A stretch of 64,000 nucleotides of DNA from Nostoc sp. ATCC 43529 (GCA_003326205.1 LWTK01000020.1:186001-250000); one strand, 5' to 3'; shown: positions 45,233 to 55,292, numbered from the stretch's first letter. Notes: a model not told the origin generated them from the letters alone. Made by a program: numbers and translations.

Positions 45233-48200
45233 TTAGCCACACACCAAATCCCACAACAAATCAATTCCATTTCCTACATATTTTGAATTCTGGTGTTCCT
45301 TAATCCATTGGGCAAGAGTAGTCACCAAACTAGAAGTTTTTTTGCCGATTTTACCCAGCGCATCTGTGGCACTAGAACGAACAGAAGAGTTTGGGTCTTC
45401 TATGAGTTTAATTAAGTCTTGAATTACCGCTTCTGAAGCGATTTTACCTAGCGCATCTACGGCATTAGAACGCACATAATAGTTTGGGTCTTCTATGAGT
45501 TTAATTAAGCCAGGAATTGCTGCTTCTGAGCCGATTTGACCAAGTGCGTCCGCGGCACTAGAACGCATAGAATAGTCTGGGTTTTGTGTAAGTTTAATTA
45601 ACTCAGGAATTGCTACTTCTAAACCAATTTTACCGAGTGCATTTGCCGCATCAAAACGCACAGATGTATCCGGGTCTTCTATGAGTTTAATTAAGCCAGG
45701 AATTACCGCTTCTAAAGCGATTTGACCGAACGCATCTGCGGCGCGAGAACGTACAAAAGAGTCTGGGTCTTGTGTGAGTTTAATTAAGCCAGGAATTGCT
45801 GCTTCTGAGCCAATTTGACCAAACGCATTTGCCGCACTAGAACGGACAGAAGAGTTTGGGTCTTCTATGAGTTTAATTAATCCAGGAATTACTGCTTCTG
45901 AACCAATTTGACCGAACGCATTTGCCGCACTAGAACGGACAGAAGAGTTTGGGTCTTCTATAAGTTTAATTAAACCAGGAATTGCTGCTTCTGAACCAAT
46001 TTTACCAAGCGCATCTGCGGCACGAGAACGTACAGAAGAGTCTGGGTCTTGTGTGAGTTTAATTAAGCTAGGAATTACTGCTTCTAAACCAATTTTACCA
46101 AGCGCATCTGCGGCGCTATAACGCACAGAAGAGTCTGGGTCTTCTATGAGTTTCATTAAACCGGGAATTGCTGCTTCTAAACCGATTTGACCAAGCGCAT
46201 CTGCGGCACTAGAACGCACAGAATAGTTTGGATCTTGTATGAGTTTAATTAATTCAGGAATTACGGCTTCTGAACCGATTTGTCCCAGTGCATCCGCGGC
46301 ACGAGAACGTACAGAAGAGTCTGGGTCTTCTATGAGTTTAATTAAGCCAGGAATTGCCGCCTCTGAGCCGATTCTACCAAGTGCATCTGCGGCACTGGAA
46401 CGCACAGAAGAGTCTGGGTCTTCTATGAGTTTAATTAATCCAGGAATTGCAGTTTCTGAACCAATTTTGCCAAGGGTATCTGCGGTACTAGAACGCACAG
46501 ATGAATCTGGATATTTTATGAGTTTAATTAAACCAGGAATTGCTGTTTTTGAACCGATTTTACCAAGTGTATCTCCGGCAATATAACTTAAATAAAATTC
46601 TGAGTTTTTTATGAGTTTAATTAAGCCAGGAATTGCAATTTCTGAACCGATTTTACCAAGTGCATCTGCGGCACTAGAACTTACAGATAAATCTTGATTT
46701 TCTATGAGTTTAAGTAAGCCAGGAATTGCCGCTTCTGAACCGAGTTTACTAAGCACATCTACCGCACTAGAACGTACAGAAAAGTCTGAATTATCTATGA
46801 GTTTAAGTAAGCAAGGAATTGTCGCTTCTCTCTCTCCCAAAGCTGTTCGATATTCTTGAAACCGTACTCGTTCTATTTGTTCTTTTTTATCTTTTAATAA
46901 TTGCAAGGTTTGAGTTTCAAAAGCTGTTTCATTCAGACTACAAAGAGTTTGAAAAACTTGTGATTTAATCTTAGAACTGATTTGTGGTGAATCGCTTATT
47001 TCCAGTTCTACTAAAGCCTGTAAAATTTCATCTGCCAGTTGATTATCTGCAACTTTCAAGTCTTTGGGATTTTCGGCAAGGCAATTGCCAGCAAAAAACA
47101 AATCGCGGTGTAGCCATTCCTCATATTCGCTGTGCTGCTTTAAAATTGCCTGAATCGCTTTGGCCGCTGGTTTTGGTTTTTGTTGAGCAATTAGCAGTAA
47201 CAATACTTCTCGCCAATGAGCATCGTGAAGATGGCCTTTGATATGCTTTAGAATAATGCCGAAATCATCCTCATTGTAACGCTGGTAGATAATTTCTTGG
47301 CTGCAAAGATATTCTTGAAAAGTTTTATGCACAAAGGCGTAGCAGTCTTGTCCTTGTTCGTTTAGCAACCCTGTGCGCTCTCTAATAAATTTTACAAAGC
47401 GTTCTGCTTCTTCTTTAGCTTCATCACTTGCAATTTGTTTTAGTGTTTCTATATGTCTGGTTAATTGATATATTAGCTCATCGCGATCTATTAGTGTACC
47501 GCCTTCTTTATCTCCTGTATTTCCTTGGGTATGAATCCAGTAAGCTAGACTTTCTAACAAACGACGCAAATCATCTAGCGATAAATATTTAAAGACCAAA
47601 TGATTGGTAAATTCTTTGTTTGAATCCCAAGAAGTTAATAAAGTTTCTACTGCTTTTTCATATAGCTTATGGCGCTCTTTTGGCAAAATAGCTTCGTAGC
47701 GATGAATTAAAGCAATAATCGTTAATAGTAACGGATTTGTTGCTAATAGCTTAATCCGGTCATTATCAGAAAGCGCTTTTTTCAGACTATCTTTGCGTCG
47801 TTGCGCCTCTAGTGAATCTACAATGCGGCTATCATACCAACGTTTAATAAACTCTTCTATCTTAGGATCGTCAAATGGCTGGAGTTGATAGTGAGGAAAA
47901 TCTTCTGTGTGGAAAAAGTCACGTCTGTAGCCAGCAGGACGAGAAGTAATAATTGCTTGATTTTGAGGAAATTGTCCTAAAAATTCTTCAATCTGCCTAA
48001 CAACTTCATACCGCTTTAGTGAATCTGCAACTTCATCCAAACCATCTAATAAAATTAAAGCTTGTCCATTTTTGAGCCAATGCTTAAAAAAATTAGGTGG
48101 TAGCTGTTTTCTAAGTAAATTGCGCTGAGTAAACTGATTTACATACTCTAAAATGCTGCTATTCTCTTGTCTTGCAAAGTCACGAACTTTTACCAAAATT

Positions 48201-48679
48201 GGCAGTAAATCTGTACCTTCTTTTAGTCCAAGTTTTTCTTGTTTATCTTGAGCCAGCATCACAGCAAAATAACTCATCAAAGTAGTTTTACCCGAACCTG
48301 GTGCCCCCAATAAAACTAATTTCCGAGAAGAAGTTTCGCTTAATAGCTGTTGTGCAGAAAACTTTTTTCCGGTCTGATTTTCTAATTGTGCTAGTTGACG
48401 TTGCTGGCGGATTAATTCTAGCTGACGCTTGCTTGATAATTCATTAGGTACAGATAAATCAATATCCGTTTGAGAATCTATTTGTTTGTGACTAGTTTTT
48501 ATTTCCTCCACTACATCAGGCATGACAAAAATCTGGCTAGATTTCGCAGATTTATCCACCTCTTGACCAGTAACCGCAATCCCAGCAAATTTAATATCAT
48601 CAAACCACTGTGCCAGCTGCCTACAATATTCTTCTTTAGTATCTTGAAATATTTGTATATTCATGCTGCCCTTATTCAC
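45233..48679 (-). CDS. NACHT ATPase with 16 HEAT repeats (NLR-like)
   Basis: The 1148-residue protein has a short lead with 'IKFAGIAVTGQEVD...IFVMPDVVEEI', then a NACHT ATPase: Walker A 'LLGAPGSGKTTL' (about 124-135) and Walker B 'ALILLDGLDEV'. Winged-helix and helical regions follow, with 'CYAFVHKTFQEYLCSQEI'. From about residue 615 there are 16 near-identical 31-residue HEAT repeats ('AAIPGLIKLIEDPDSSVRSS') and a capping segment 'LVTTLAQWIKEHQ'. NACHT proteins are oligomerising switches, many acting in phage defence, with repeats as sensor. No N-terminal effector domain is evident, unlike the paralogue upstream. ATGs at 48679 and 48664 are both possible. Confidence 0.88.
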   Translation of the reverse strand: MNKGSMNIQIFQDTKEEYCRQLAQWFDDIKFAGIAVTGQEVDKSAKSSQIFVMPDVVEEIKTSHKQIDSQTDIDLSVPNELSSKRQLELIRQQRQLAQLENQTGKKFSAQQLLSETSSRKLVLLGAPGSGKTTLMSYFAVMLAQDKQEKLGLKEGTDLLPILVKVRDFARQENSSILEYVNQFTQRNLLRKQLPPNFFKHWLKNGQALILLDGLDEVADSLKRYEVVRQIEEFLGQFPQNQAIITSRPAGYRRDFFHTEDFPHYQLQPFDDPKIEEFIKRWYDSRIVDSLEAQRRKDSLKKALSDNDRIKLLATNPLLLTIIALIHRYEAILPKERHKLYEKAVETLLTSWDSNKEFTNHLVFKYLSLDDLRRLLESLAYWIHTQGNTGDKEGGTLIDRDELIYQLTRHIETLKQIASDEAKEEAERFVKFIRERTGLLNEQGQDCYAFVHKTFQEYLCSQEIIYQRYNEDDFGIILKHIKGHLHDAHWREVLLLLIAQQKPKPAAKAIQAILKQHSEYEEWLHRDLFFAGNCLAENPKDLKVADNQLADEILQALVELEISDSPQISSKIKSQVFQTLCSLNETAFETQTLQLLKDKKEQIERVRFQEYRTALGEREATIPCLLKLIDNSDFSVRSSAVDVLSKLGSEAAIPGLLKLIENQDLSVSSSAADALGKIGSEIAIPGLIKLIKNSEFYLSYIAGDTLGKIGSKTAIPGLIKLIKYPDSSVRSSTADTLGKIGSETAIPGLIKLIEDPDSSVRSSAADALGRIGSEAAIPGLIKLIEDPDSSVRSRAADALGQIGSEAVIPELIKLIQDPNYSVRSSAADALGQIGLEAAIPGLMKLIEDPDSSVRYSAADALGKIGLEAVIPSLIKLTQDPDSSVRSRAADALGKIGSEAAIPGLIKLIEDPNSSVRSSAANAFGQIGSEAVIPGLIKLIEDPNSSVRSSAANAFGQIGSEAAIPGLIKLTQDPDSFVRSRAADAFGQIALEAVIPGLIKLIEDPDTSVRFDAANALGKIGLEVAIPELIKLTQNPDYSMRSSAADALGQIGSEAAIPGLIKLIEDPNYYVRSNAVDALGKIASEAVIQDLIKLIEDPNSSVRSSATDALGKIGKKTSSLVTTLAQWIKEHQNSKYVGNGIDLLWDLVCG

Positions 48680-48709
48680 CTATTGTAGACTGTATTCTGA
48701 CTCATCATT

Positions 48710-48912
48710 AGAGAATGTTTGAAAAGTCCTCTTGTTGGTATCAAAAGTTTTAGATCCCTCTAAATATCCCTTAAAAAGGGAGACTTTGATTCCGGTTACC
48801 CCCTTTTTAAGGGGGGGTGACTTTGATTCAGGTTCCCCCCCTTAAAAAGGGGGGTTAGGGGGGATCTAAAAGTGCCTAAAGTCACAGCAAAACCCTTTTG
48901 AAACAACCTCTT
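48710..48912. mobile_element. MITE-like element between the two NACHT genes
   Basis: Imperfect ends AGAGAATGTTTGAAAAGTCCTCTTG and CCTTTTGAAACAACCTCTTA flank an interior palindrome (CCCCCTTTTTAAGGGGGG...CCCCCCCTTAAAAAGGGGGG with AGATCC/GGATCT ends). The element fills nearly the whole gap between the NACHT paralogues. Confidence 0.6.
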
Positions 48913-48922
48913 AGTGGGAGTA

Positions 48923-51085
48923 TTAAACTTTTGATTTTTCCAGTTTATTTCGATATTGCTGCATTCTCGCTTCATCTATACGATCTTGATTTTCTGCCAA
49001 AACTTCAAGTGCTGATTTTGCGAATTCTGTTTGACTCAAATTACAAAAGGTTGAAAATACCTGTGAGCGAATTTTTTCATCCAAATCAGGATTTATTTCT
49101 AGCTTTACTAATTCACTCAAAATATGTAACGATGGGTCATTGTCTGCTGTTTTTAAATTATTTGGATCTTCAGTTAAACAACTACCAGCAAACAATAAAT
49201 TATGATAATACAATTGTTCATTCTCTTTATCCTGCTCCAGAATAGCCCAAATGGCTTTAGCGATGGGTTTGGGTTTTTGGATCTCAATCAACAGTAATAA
49301 TACTTCTCGCCAGTGAGGATTATAGAGATGTTCTTTGATATGATGTAAGACTATTTCTTCATAACTACCTTCGCCGTTTTGATAACGATAATCTATTTCT
49401 TTAGCGCACAGATATTCCTGAAATGTTTTATGTACAAATGCATAGCAGTTTTTTCCTTGTTCATTTAGTAAACCAGAACGAGCAGAAATATAGTCGATAA
49501 AGTTTTCTGCTTCTTGCTTAGCCTCATAAAGTTCAATTTTTTTGAGATGTTGAATATCTTTACTTAATTGCTGAATAATTTCATCTCGTTCAACTATTGT
49601 ACTGGAATTCTTATCTTCTGCTGCAATTTGCTGGCAATGAATCCAATATGCCAATTTTTCCATTAATCGTTGCAAGTTTGTAAATTTTATATGTTCTAGT
49701 TTTTTATAAATAGGTGCTTGTTTTTCTTCAAATCGAATCATTTCCCAATTTAAGAGTAGGGTTTCTATTGCTGTTTCATAAAGTTTGTCACGCTTTTGAG
49801 GTAAACGCACTGCATCATATCGGTGTATTAAACAAACAAGTGTTAATAGTAGCGGATTTTCTACCAAGATTTTAATGCGTTCCTGCTTGTTTAATAGCTC
49901 TTTTAGGCTAGATTGCCGACGCTGTGATTCTTCTGAGTCTGAAAAACGAGTATTATACCATCTATCGATAAATAGATTAATCTTAGACTCGTCAAATGGC
50001 AGTATAAAATAGTGGGGAAATTTTGGAGTCTCAAAGAAATCTCGCTTATATTCCGCAGGACGAGATGTGATAATAACTCTGTTTTGAACATACTTATTAT
50101 TTGTGACAAAATAAGAAAGATGTCGTGCAACTTCTCTTTGCTTATTCTGATCAGCAATTTCGTCCAAACCATCAAGTAATATTACTGCTTTTCCTTGTTT
50201 GAGCCAATAATCAAAAAATCCTTCTGGTATATTATCTAAACTGTATTTGCGAGGAATACGCTCTTGTAAATATGTCAAAATATTAATTTCTGGCTGATTT
50301 GCTAAATCGCGAATCCGAATTAAAATTGGTAATAAATTTTCTGGCAATCCTAACTCTGCGAACTTCTTCTGTGCGACATTAGCAGCAAAATATTGCATTA
50401 AAGTACTTTTACCGGAACCAGGATCGCCCAAAATGACTATTTGTTGTGGGAGACTAGAATTCAACAATTTATTTGCTGAAATCATATCTTTGGAATTTAA
50501 TGAAACTCTATTAGCTTTTTGTTCCTTATTAATTACATCTGGAATTACAAAAATTTTTTCTAAAGGTTCGGGAATATCCCAGTCCTGTCCTTTCATTTTA
50601 ATTCCAGCAAAATGTATTTTTTCAGAATCTTTAATTATTTGCTTTAAATAATTATCTTTAGCAGCCTGATATCTTCCATAAACTGGAAGTTCTTGAAAAT
50701 ATATATTTATAAATGTTCGTACCCAAGGTTCAATATCGGGTTCATTTAGTTTAATTTTTTGTTCTTGCGCTACCTGCTTAAATGCCTCAATGAGATTCTG
50801 TATATCTGGAAATTTATCTTTTAGCGCGTTCTCTAATTCTGTCTGAACTCCTGAATATTCAAATACTTTTGCAAGGAATGTATCAATTTGCCTATCATCA
50901 CAAGCAAACAAAAGCCCTTTTTGTTTATTTTTATCTGCATCCTGAGCAGCTTTTATCCCTGTTTTAATAGCTTTCTCTAACTCTGTTGGATTTAATTGAC
51001 TTTGAGCTTTTTTAATAATTTCTTTTACAACCGTGGGTAAAACAGCTTTGAGTGCAGTTGTGGTAAAACCCAAAATATCTATCAT
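48923..51085 (-). CDS. NACHT ATPase with N-terminal helical domain, no repeats
   Basis: The 720-residue protein has an N-terminal helical region of about 150 residues ('ALKAVLPTVVKEIIKKAQSQLNPTELEKAIKTGIKAAQDADKN'), then the lead shared with its neighbour ('IHFAGIKMKGQDWDIPEPLEKIFVIPDVI'). The NACHT ATPase has Walker A 'LGDPGSGKSTL' (about 219-229) and Walker B 'AVILLDGLDEIAD', followed by 'CYAFVHKTFQEYLCAKEI'. It ends at 'NQDRIDEARMQQYRNKLEKSKV', just where the paralogue begins its HEAT array. It therefore has the candidate effector end but no sensor repeats. The N-terminal domain family is not recognised. The gene is upstream of the HEAT-bearing paralogue on the same strand. Confidence 0.87.
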   Translation of the reverse strand: MIDILGFTTTALKAVLPTVVKEIIKKAQSQLNPTELEKAIKTGIKAAQDADKNKQKGLLFACDDRQIDTFLAKVFEYSGVQTELENALKDKFPDIQNLIEAFKQVAQEQKIKLNEPDIEPWVRTFINIYFQELPVYGRYQAAKDNYLKQIIKDSEKIHFAGIKMKGQDWDIPEPLEKIFVIPDVINKEQKANRVSLNSKDMISANKLLNSSLPQQIVILGDPGSGKSTLMQYFAANVAQKKFAELGLPENLLPILIRIRDLANQPEINILTYLQERIPRKYSLDNIPEGFFDYWLKQGKAVILLDGLDEIADQNKQREVARHLSYFVTNNKYVQNRVIITSRPAEYKRDFFETPKFPHYFILPFDESKINLFIDRWYNTRFSDSEESQRRQSSLKELLNKQERIKILVENPLLLTLVCLIHRYDAVRLPQKRDKLYETAIETLLLNWEMIRFEEKQAPIYKKLEHIKFTNLQRLMEKLAYWIHCQQIAAEDKNSSTIVERDEIIQQLSKDIQHLKKIELYEAKQEAENFIDYISARSGLLNEQGKNCYAFVHKTFQEYLCAKEIDYRYQNGEGSYEEIVLHHIKEHLYNPHWREVLLLLIEIQKPKPIAKAIWAILEQDKENEQLYYHNLLFAGSCLTEDPNNLKTADNDPSLHILSELVKLEINPDLDEKIRSQVFSTFCNLSQTEFAKSALEVLAENQDRIDEARMQQYRNKLEKSKV

Positions 51086-51569
51086 ATTATTCTTTTGCTA
51101 AAGTAATATAACTGTTTTTGACTTCATAATAAATAGTACTACAATCTCCTTTGATTTGTATTACAAAATAGACACGGTTATTCTTCATAATTTGTAAACA
51201 TGTGGCTTCAAGTAAAAGCTAGCAAAGTTCAGAGTATGACTAGATTTGCACTCTTTCAGGCTGCGATCGCAAATATCTATTAAGCCTAAAATTCACCGCA
51301 ACTATCTCTTAACGTTTATCAAAATTAGCACTATCTAAAATTAAGATAATCTTAAGAAGATGCTTTTAGAAATCCTCAGAGCAGTTTACTTTGCTTAGCT
51401 ACTCTTGTTTAATGAATTAAATTATTATGTAAAATTCTGCATTACTACTGCGATCGCAACGTAGTTGATGCTGAGTGTCCTGATTTGCGATCGCCAGACA
51501 AGACAAGCTGCAACTTAAATGCTACTTATAAGACAATGAATAAACCAGTAGAACATAGATTTACGAGAT
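51086..51569. other. Intergenic region between divergent NACHT and sppA genes
   Basis: This is a 480-base AT-rich stretch with HIP1-type sites near 51263, 51450 and 51488. No gene is seen. Promoters for both genes must lie here. Confidence 0.4.
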
Positions 51570-53405
51570 ATGACAAACTTTATTAAACAAACTGTTGCTA
51601 GTTTAATTGGCACCGTACTGGGGCTAATTGTTTTCTGCGGTCTGGGAACCACTGGACTGTTCTTGCTGCTGTTGGCTGCTACTTCCACCAAAGACACTGG
51701 GCCGGAAGTCAAAGATAAGTCAGTGCTGGTTTTTGACTTGTCGATGAAAATTACTGATGGCGAACCTAATTCTGGCGAATTCTTTCAAAATGCACTCTCC
51801 GGTGCAGCTGAGGAGAGAATGACACTGCGTAAAGTTGTGGAAACCTTGGAAAAAGCGCGGCGCGATCCGCGAATTGTGGGTATCTATCTCGATGCTAGCC
51901 GCGCCAGCGAAACTAGTGATGTTGGCTATGCTTCTCTCAAAGAAATCCGCAAATCCTTAGAGGAATTCCGCACTAGCGGCAAAAAAGTTGTCGCTTATGG
52001 CAGCAATTGGAGCGAAAAAGAATATTATGTCAGTTCAGCGGCAAATTCCATCGTCCTTAATCCCTTGGGATTGATGGAAGTCAACGGTTTGAGTTCGCAA
52101 CTAATGTTCTTAACGGGAGCATTGCAGAAGTATGGTGTTGGTGTTCAAGTCGTGCGGGTGGGAAAATTTAAGGGAGCTGTTGAACCGTTGATTCTGACAA
52201 AGCTGAGTCCAGAAAACCGCGAACAAACTCAAAAATTATTGGATGATGTTTGGGGAGAATGGCGTGATGCTGTTGGTAGCAGTCGGAAAATTCAACCTGA
52301 ACAGCTACAGGCGATCGCAGATAATCAAGCATTGTTAGAAGCAACACAAGCGAAAGATAGCGGTTTGGTAGACCAAGTAGCATATGTTGATGAAGTGGTA
52401 AGCGACCTGAAAAAGCTTACAGGAAGCGACAAAGACGACAAAACATTCCGGCAAATTAACTTGAATGATTACGCACAAGTTTCCGGTAAATCTTTAGGTG
52501 TAGAACGCGACTCAAAAAATAAAATTGCCGTTGTTTATGCTGAAGGTGAGATTGTCGATGGTATAGGTGAAGATGGACAAGTAGGAGGCGATCGCTTTGC
52601 TAAAATCTTCAATAAACTGCGACAAGATAAAGATGTAAAAGCAGTTGTGCTGCGAATTAATAGCCCCGGTGGTAGCGCCACCGCCGCCGAAGTTATGCAG
52701 CGAGAAGTGAAATTAACTCGCCAAGAAAAACCAGTTGTAGTATCGATGGGCGATACCGCCGCCTCCGGTGGTTATTGGATTGCTAGCGACTCTAACCGGA
52801 TTTTTGCCGAACCAAATACAATTACAGGCTCAATTGGCGTGTTTGGGATATTACTGAATGGCCAAAAGTTGGCAAATGACAACGGTATCACCTGGGATTC
52901 AGTAAAAACCGGACTCTATGCTGATTCTCAAACAGCCTCTCGCCCGAAATCACCCCAAGAGTTAGCGCTTTATCAGCGCAGCGTTGACCGAATTTACAAC
53001 ATGTTTCTCAATAAAGTTTCCCAAGGTCGGAAACTCCCAGGACAAAAAGTAGCAGAAATCGCCCAAGGACGGGTTTGGTCGGGTGTAGCCGCCAAGGAAA
53101 TTGGTTTAGTAGATGAAATTGGCGGTTTGAATAGTGCGATCGCTTATGCTGCTAAGGAAGCGAAACTAGGAGAAGATTGGGAATTACAAGAATATCCCCG
53201 TTTTAGTACATTTGGAGAACGCTTTTTTGGCAAAGCAACTCAAGAGGTGCAGGACAGTTTAGGAATTGAGCCAACGCAAGTCCAAAAATCTAACCCCCTC
53301 ACCGCCGAATTCCAAAAACTGCAACAAGAAATCCAAATTCTGCAAAAAATGAACGACCCACAGGGAGTTTATGCCCGCTTACCTTTCAACTTGAAAATTG
53401 AGTAA
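51570..53405 (+). CDS. sppA: Signal peptide peptidase SppA (67K type)
   Basis: The 611-residue membrane serine protease has an N-terminal anchor 'IGTVLGLIVFCGLGTTGLFLLLLAA' and two SppA domains. The first holds the general-base Lys in 'VRVGKFKGAVEPLIL', and the second the nucleophile Ser in 'MGDTAASGGYWIASDSNRIFA'. 'LRINSPGGSATAAEVMQREV' and 'TGSIGVFGILLNGQKLA' are also typical. SppA degrades cleaved signal peptides in the membrane; in Synechocystis an SppA is linked to antenna acclimation. The length fits the E. coli-like double-domain type. It has a strong plus-strand context and no close partner. Confidence 0.95.
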   Translation: MTNFIKQTVASLIGTVLGLIVFCGLGTTGLFLLLLAATSTKDTGPEVKDKSVLVFDLSMKITDGEPNSGEFFQNALSGAAEERMTLRKVVETLEKARRDPRIVGIYLDASRASETSDVGYASLKEIRKSLEEFRTSGKKVVAYGSNWSEKEYYVSSAANSIVLNPLGLMEVNGLSSQLMFLTGALQKYGVGVQVVRVGKFKGAVEPLILTKLSPENREQTQKLLDDVWGEWRDAVGSSRKIQPEQLQAIADNQALLEATQAKDSGLVDQVAYVDEVVSDLKKLTGSDKDDKTFRQINLNDYAQVSGKSLGVERDSKNKIAVVYAEGEIVDGIGEDGQVGGDRFAKIFNKLRQDKDVKAVVLRINSPGGSATAAEVMQREVKLTRQEKPVVVSMGDTAASGGYWIASDSNRIFAEPNTITGSIGVFGILLNGQKLANDNGITWDSVKTGLYADSQTASRPKSPQELALYQRSVDRIYNMFLNKVSQGRKLPGQKVAEIAQGRVWSGVAAKEIGLVDEIGGLNSAIAYAAKEAKLGEDWELQEYPRFSTFGERFFGKATQEVQDSLGIEPTQVQKSNPLTAEFQKLQQEIQILQKMNDPQGVYARLPFNLKIE

Positions 53406-53460
53406 ATGAGCATGGGGCATGGGGCATGGGGCAAAGGGCAAGGGGCAAAGGGCAATGGGG
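53406..53460. repeat. Heptamer tandem repeat (GGGGCAT)n
   Basis: Units GGGGCAT and GGGGCAAA are repeated after sppA. ORF 53419..53790 reads through them and is not a gene. Confidence 0.7.
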
Positions 53461-53621
53461 AAAACAAAGATCTCTCCTTTTACCTTTTCCCTTTTACCTT
53501 TCCCCAAGGCGTTGCCATCTCCCCCCAAGACACCCTGTCAAAGATTTTTTAATTATGTGGAGAATACCGAGAAGGCATTACTTAGTGTAAATTACATTAA
53601 AGTCTTAAATGGAGATTGTCG

Positions 53622-54401
53622 ATGCAACTTCTCGAATGTCCTCGTGTTGCAGTCATCGCCGGAGAAAATGCGGTTCAGGTTTCTCAACTACCCGCTATAT
53701 GGCAAGAGATTGCGAGAGGAACCACGAGTGTGGGACTTTCCCAACCCCAAAGTTATGTTGAGATGGCACAGTTATTTCTATACAAATTAGAGCATGGTGA
53801 CGTTGATTTGTTTAGCGATCGCCCCCAACTAGCTCACTTAATACCGTCCTTCTCCCAAATCTTTGCACAACTGGCATGGGAAACCCTGGAATTTTTTGGA
53901 CAAGACTTTAAAAAACACAGCTATCCGAATTTTGCAGAAATTCTCCAGGATGTCCAATCAAAGGGAGTCGAGTATGCCGAGCAAGTAAAAGTAGCTCGTA
54001 TTGGTATAGATTTATTCAATGAATTTGGTTATGAACTGCCTGCCAGCTTCTATCATGTACATTTAGCACCAATTTACCGGGATCATGTTTTTGAAGAACG
54101 CGCCTTACGATTCGATCCCCGTGATATAGAACATAAGCGTTCTTGGGATGCCATACTCCATGCAGGCAAGGTATTTGCAATCCAGATGAAGGTGCAAAGT
54201 ATTGCCTCAAAATACGGTTTTACTTATCAACATGGCTGCGGTTGCAACTCTCACCTCTCTTCCATCGATCCTGCACATGGCGCATTTGAGTATGAATTGA
54301 GTCCAGAAAAGCGCCAGCGATGGATTCGCAGTTTCATTTGGACTACTTGGTATGAGTATGCTTTCTTTGCGATCGTACCGAATACGAGTTACTTAGTATA
54401 A
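53622..54401 (+). CDS. Hypothetical protein
   Basis: I do not recognise the family. The ATG at 53622 has GGAG 7 bases upstream and gives MQLLECPRVAVIAGEN and 259 residues; the track start is a TTG two codons earlier. The protein is soluble and rich in aromatic residues, with 'QSYVEMAQLFLYKLEHGDVDLFSDRPQLAHLIPSFSQIFAQLAW', 'FYHVHLAPIYRDHVFEERALRFDPRDIEHKRSW', 'YGFTYQHGCGCNSHLSSIDPAHG' and 'RWIRSFIWTTWYEYAFFAIVPN'. A Cys-X-Cys-X-X-His patch (GCGCNSH) could bind a metal. It stands alone on this strand between sppA and a pentapeptide gene. Confidence 0.6.
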   Translation: MQLLECPRVAVIAGENAVQVSQLPAIWQEIARGTTSVGLSQPQSYVEMAQLFLYKLEHGDVDLFSDRPQLAHLIPSFSQIFAQLAWETLEFFGQDFKKHSYPNFAEILQDVQSKGVEYAEQVKVARIGIDLFNEFGYELPASFYHVHLAPIYRDHVFEERALRFDPRDIEHKRSWDAILHAGKVFAIQMKVQSIASKYGFTYQHGCGCNSHLSSIDPAHGAFEYELSPEKRQRWIRSFIWTTWYEYAFFAIVPNTSYLV

Positions 54402-54509
54402 GAGGGACTGGGGAGATAGGGAGATGGGGAGATGGGGAGATGAGGGGACAAGGAGAATAATTCTTAACTCCTAACTCCTAACTCCCCACTCCTAACTCCC
54501 CACCCCCTT
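54402..54509. repeat. Short tandem repeats (GGGGAGAT)n and (CTAACTC)n
   Basis: Degenerate GGGGAGAT octamers are followed by CTAACTC heptamers, between convergent genes. Confidence 0.6.
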
Positions 54510-55040
54510 TTACCCATTCTCATCCAAAATTGTCCCTTCTATATTGGCTCCCTCTAAATTTGCTCCGCTTAAATTTGCTTGGTTTAAGTCTGCTTCACTA
54601 AGATTTGCCTGGGACAAGTCGGCTACCGTTAAATCTGCACCACTCAAATCGGCTCCATTTAAATTTGCAGCAATTAAGCTTGCTTGCTGTAATTCTGCCT
54701 CAGTTAAGTTAGTTTCAATCAGCTTGGCAACTGTCAAATCAGCCTGACTCAAATTAGCTCCATCTAATGTTGCTCCATCCAAGATGGCTCCATCTAGAAT
54801 CGCTCCAGTTAAGTTGCTACCAGTGAGGTTGGCATCACTCAAATCTGCTCCGTTCAAGTCTGCACCAACAAAACTAGTTTGTGCTAAATTTGCGTGACTC
54901 AAATTAGCTCCGTCTAAGATGGCTTTATCTAAAATTGCGCCTTTGAGGTTAGCTTCCCTAAGGTTGGCTTCACTCAAGTTAACACCAGTAAAATCTCTTA
55001 TGCCTGCTGCATAATTTTTTAGGAGTTGTTCTGCTTTCAT
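54510..55040 (-). CDS. Pentapeptide-repeat protein
   Basis: After 'MKAEQLLKNYAAGIRDFTGVNL' the 176-residue protein is built almost entirely of A(N/D)LxX units ('ANLSHANLAQTSFVGADLNGADLSDANLTGSNLTGAILDGAIL'). It is more regular than the other such protein in the window, with about 28 units and no break. It should form a right-handed beta-helix. The function is unknown. The minus-strand ATG is at 55040. Confidence 0.92.
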   Translation of the reverse strand: MKAEQLLKNYAAGIRDFTGVNLSEANLREANLKGAILDKAILDGANLSHANLAQTSFVGADLNGADLSDANLTGSNLTGAILDGAILDGATLDGANLSQADLTVAKLIETNLTEAELQQASLIAANLNGADLSGADLTVADLSQANLSEADLNQANLSGANLEGANIEGTILDENG

Positions 55041-55292
55041 ATCTGTTTTGCGTCTGTTGCTGTGGTAATGAACGTTGAATTGAAGCTACCCAGACAGGCA
55101 GAAATCCCCGGAAAGCGCTACATGAGGATCTATTGGTCGAGTGAAAGTGAATAACATTTATCTAGTTTAGCCATTCTCAACAGCCAGTGCTACTACCTAG
55201 AGTGATGAAATACTTTCATACTTGAGAGAGATGTTTAGGAATTATTTAAGCATTAAGGCAAAGCGATCGCTATACTCTATTGTGGTATTCGT

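Noticed and set aside
46239-46586. 115-residue plus-strand ORF
   Set aside because: It is the antisense of the HEAT repeats, with the same 31-residue period.
53419-53790. 123-residue plus-strand ORF
   Set aside because: It starts in a heptamer repeat and overlaps the real gene at 53622 in another frame.
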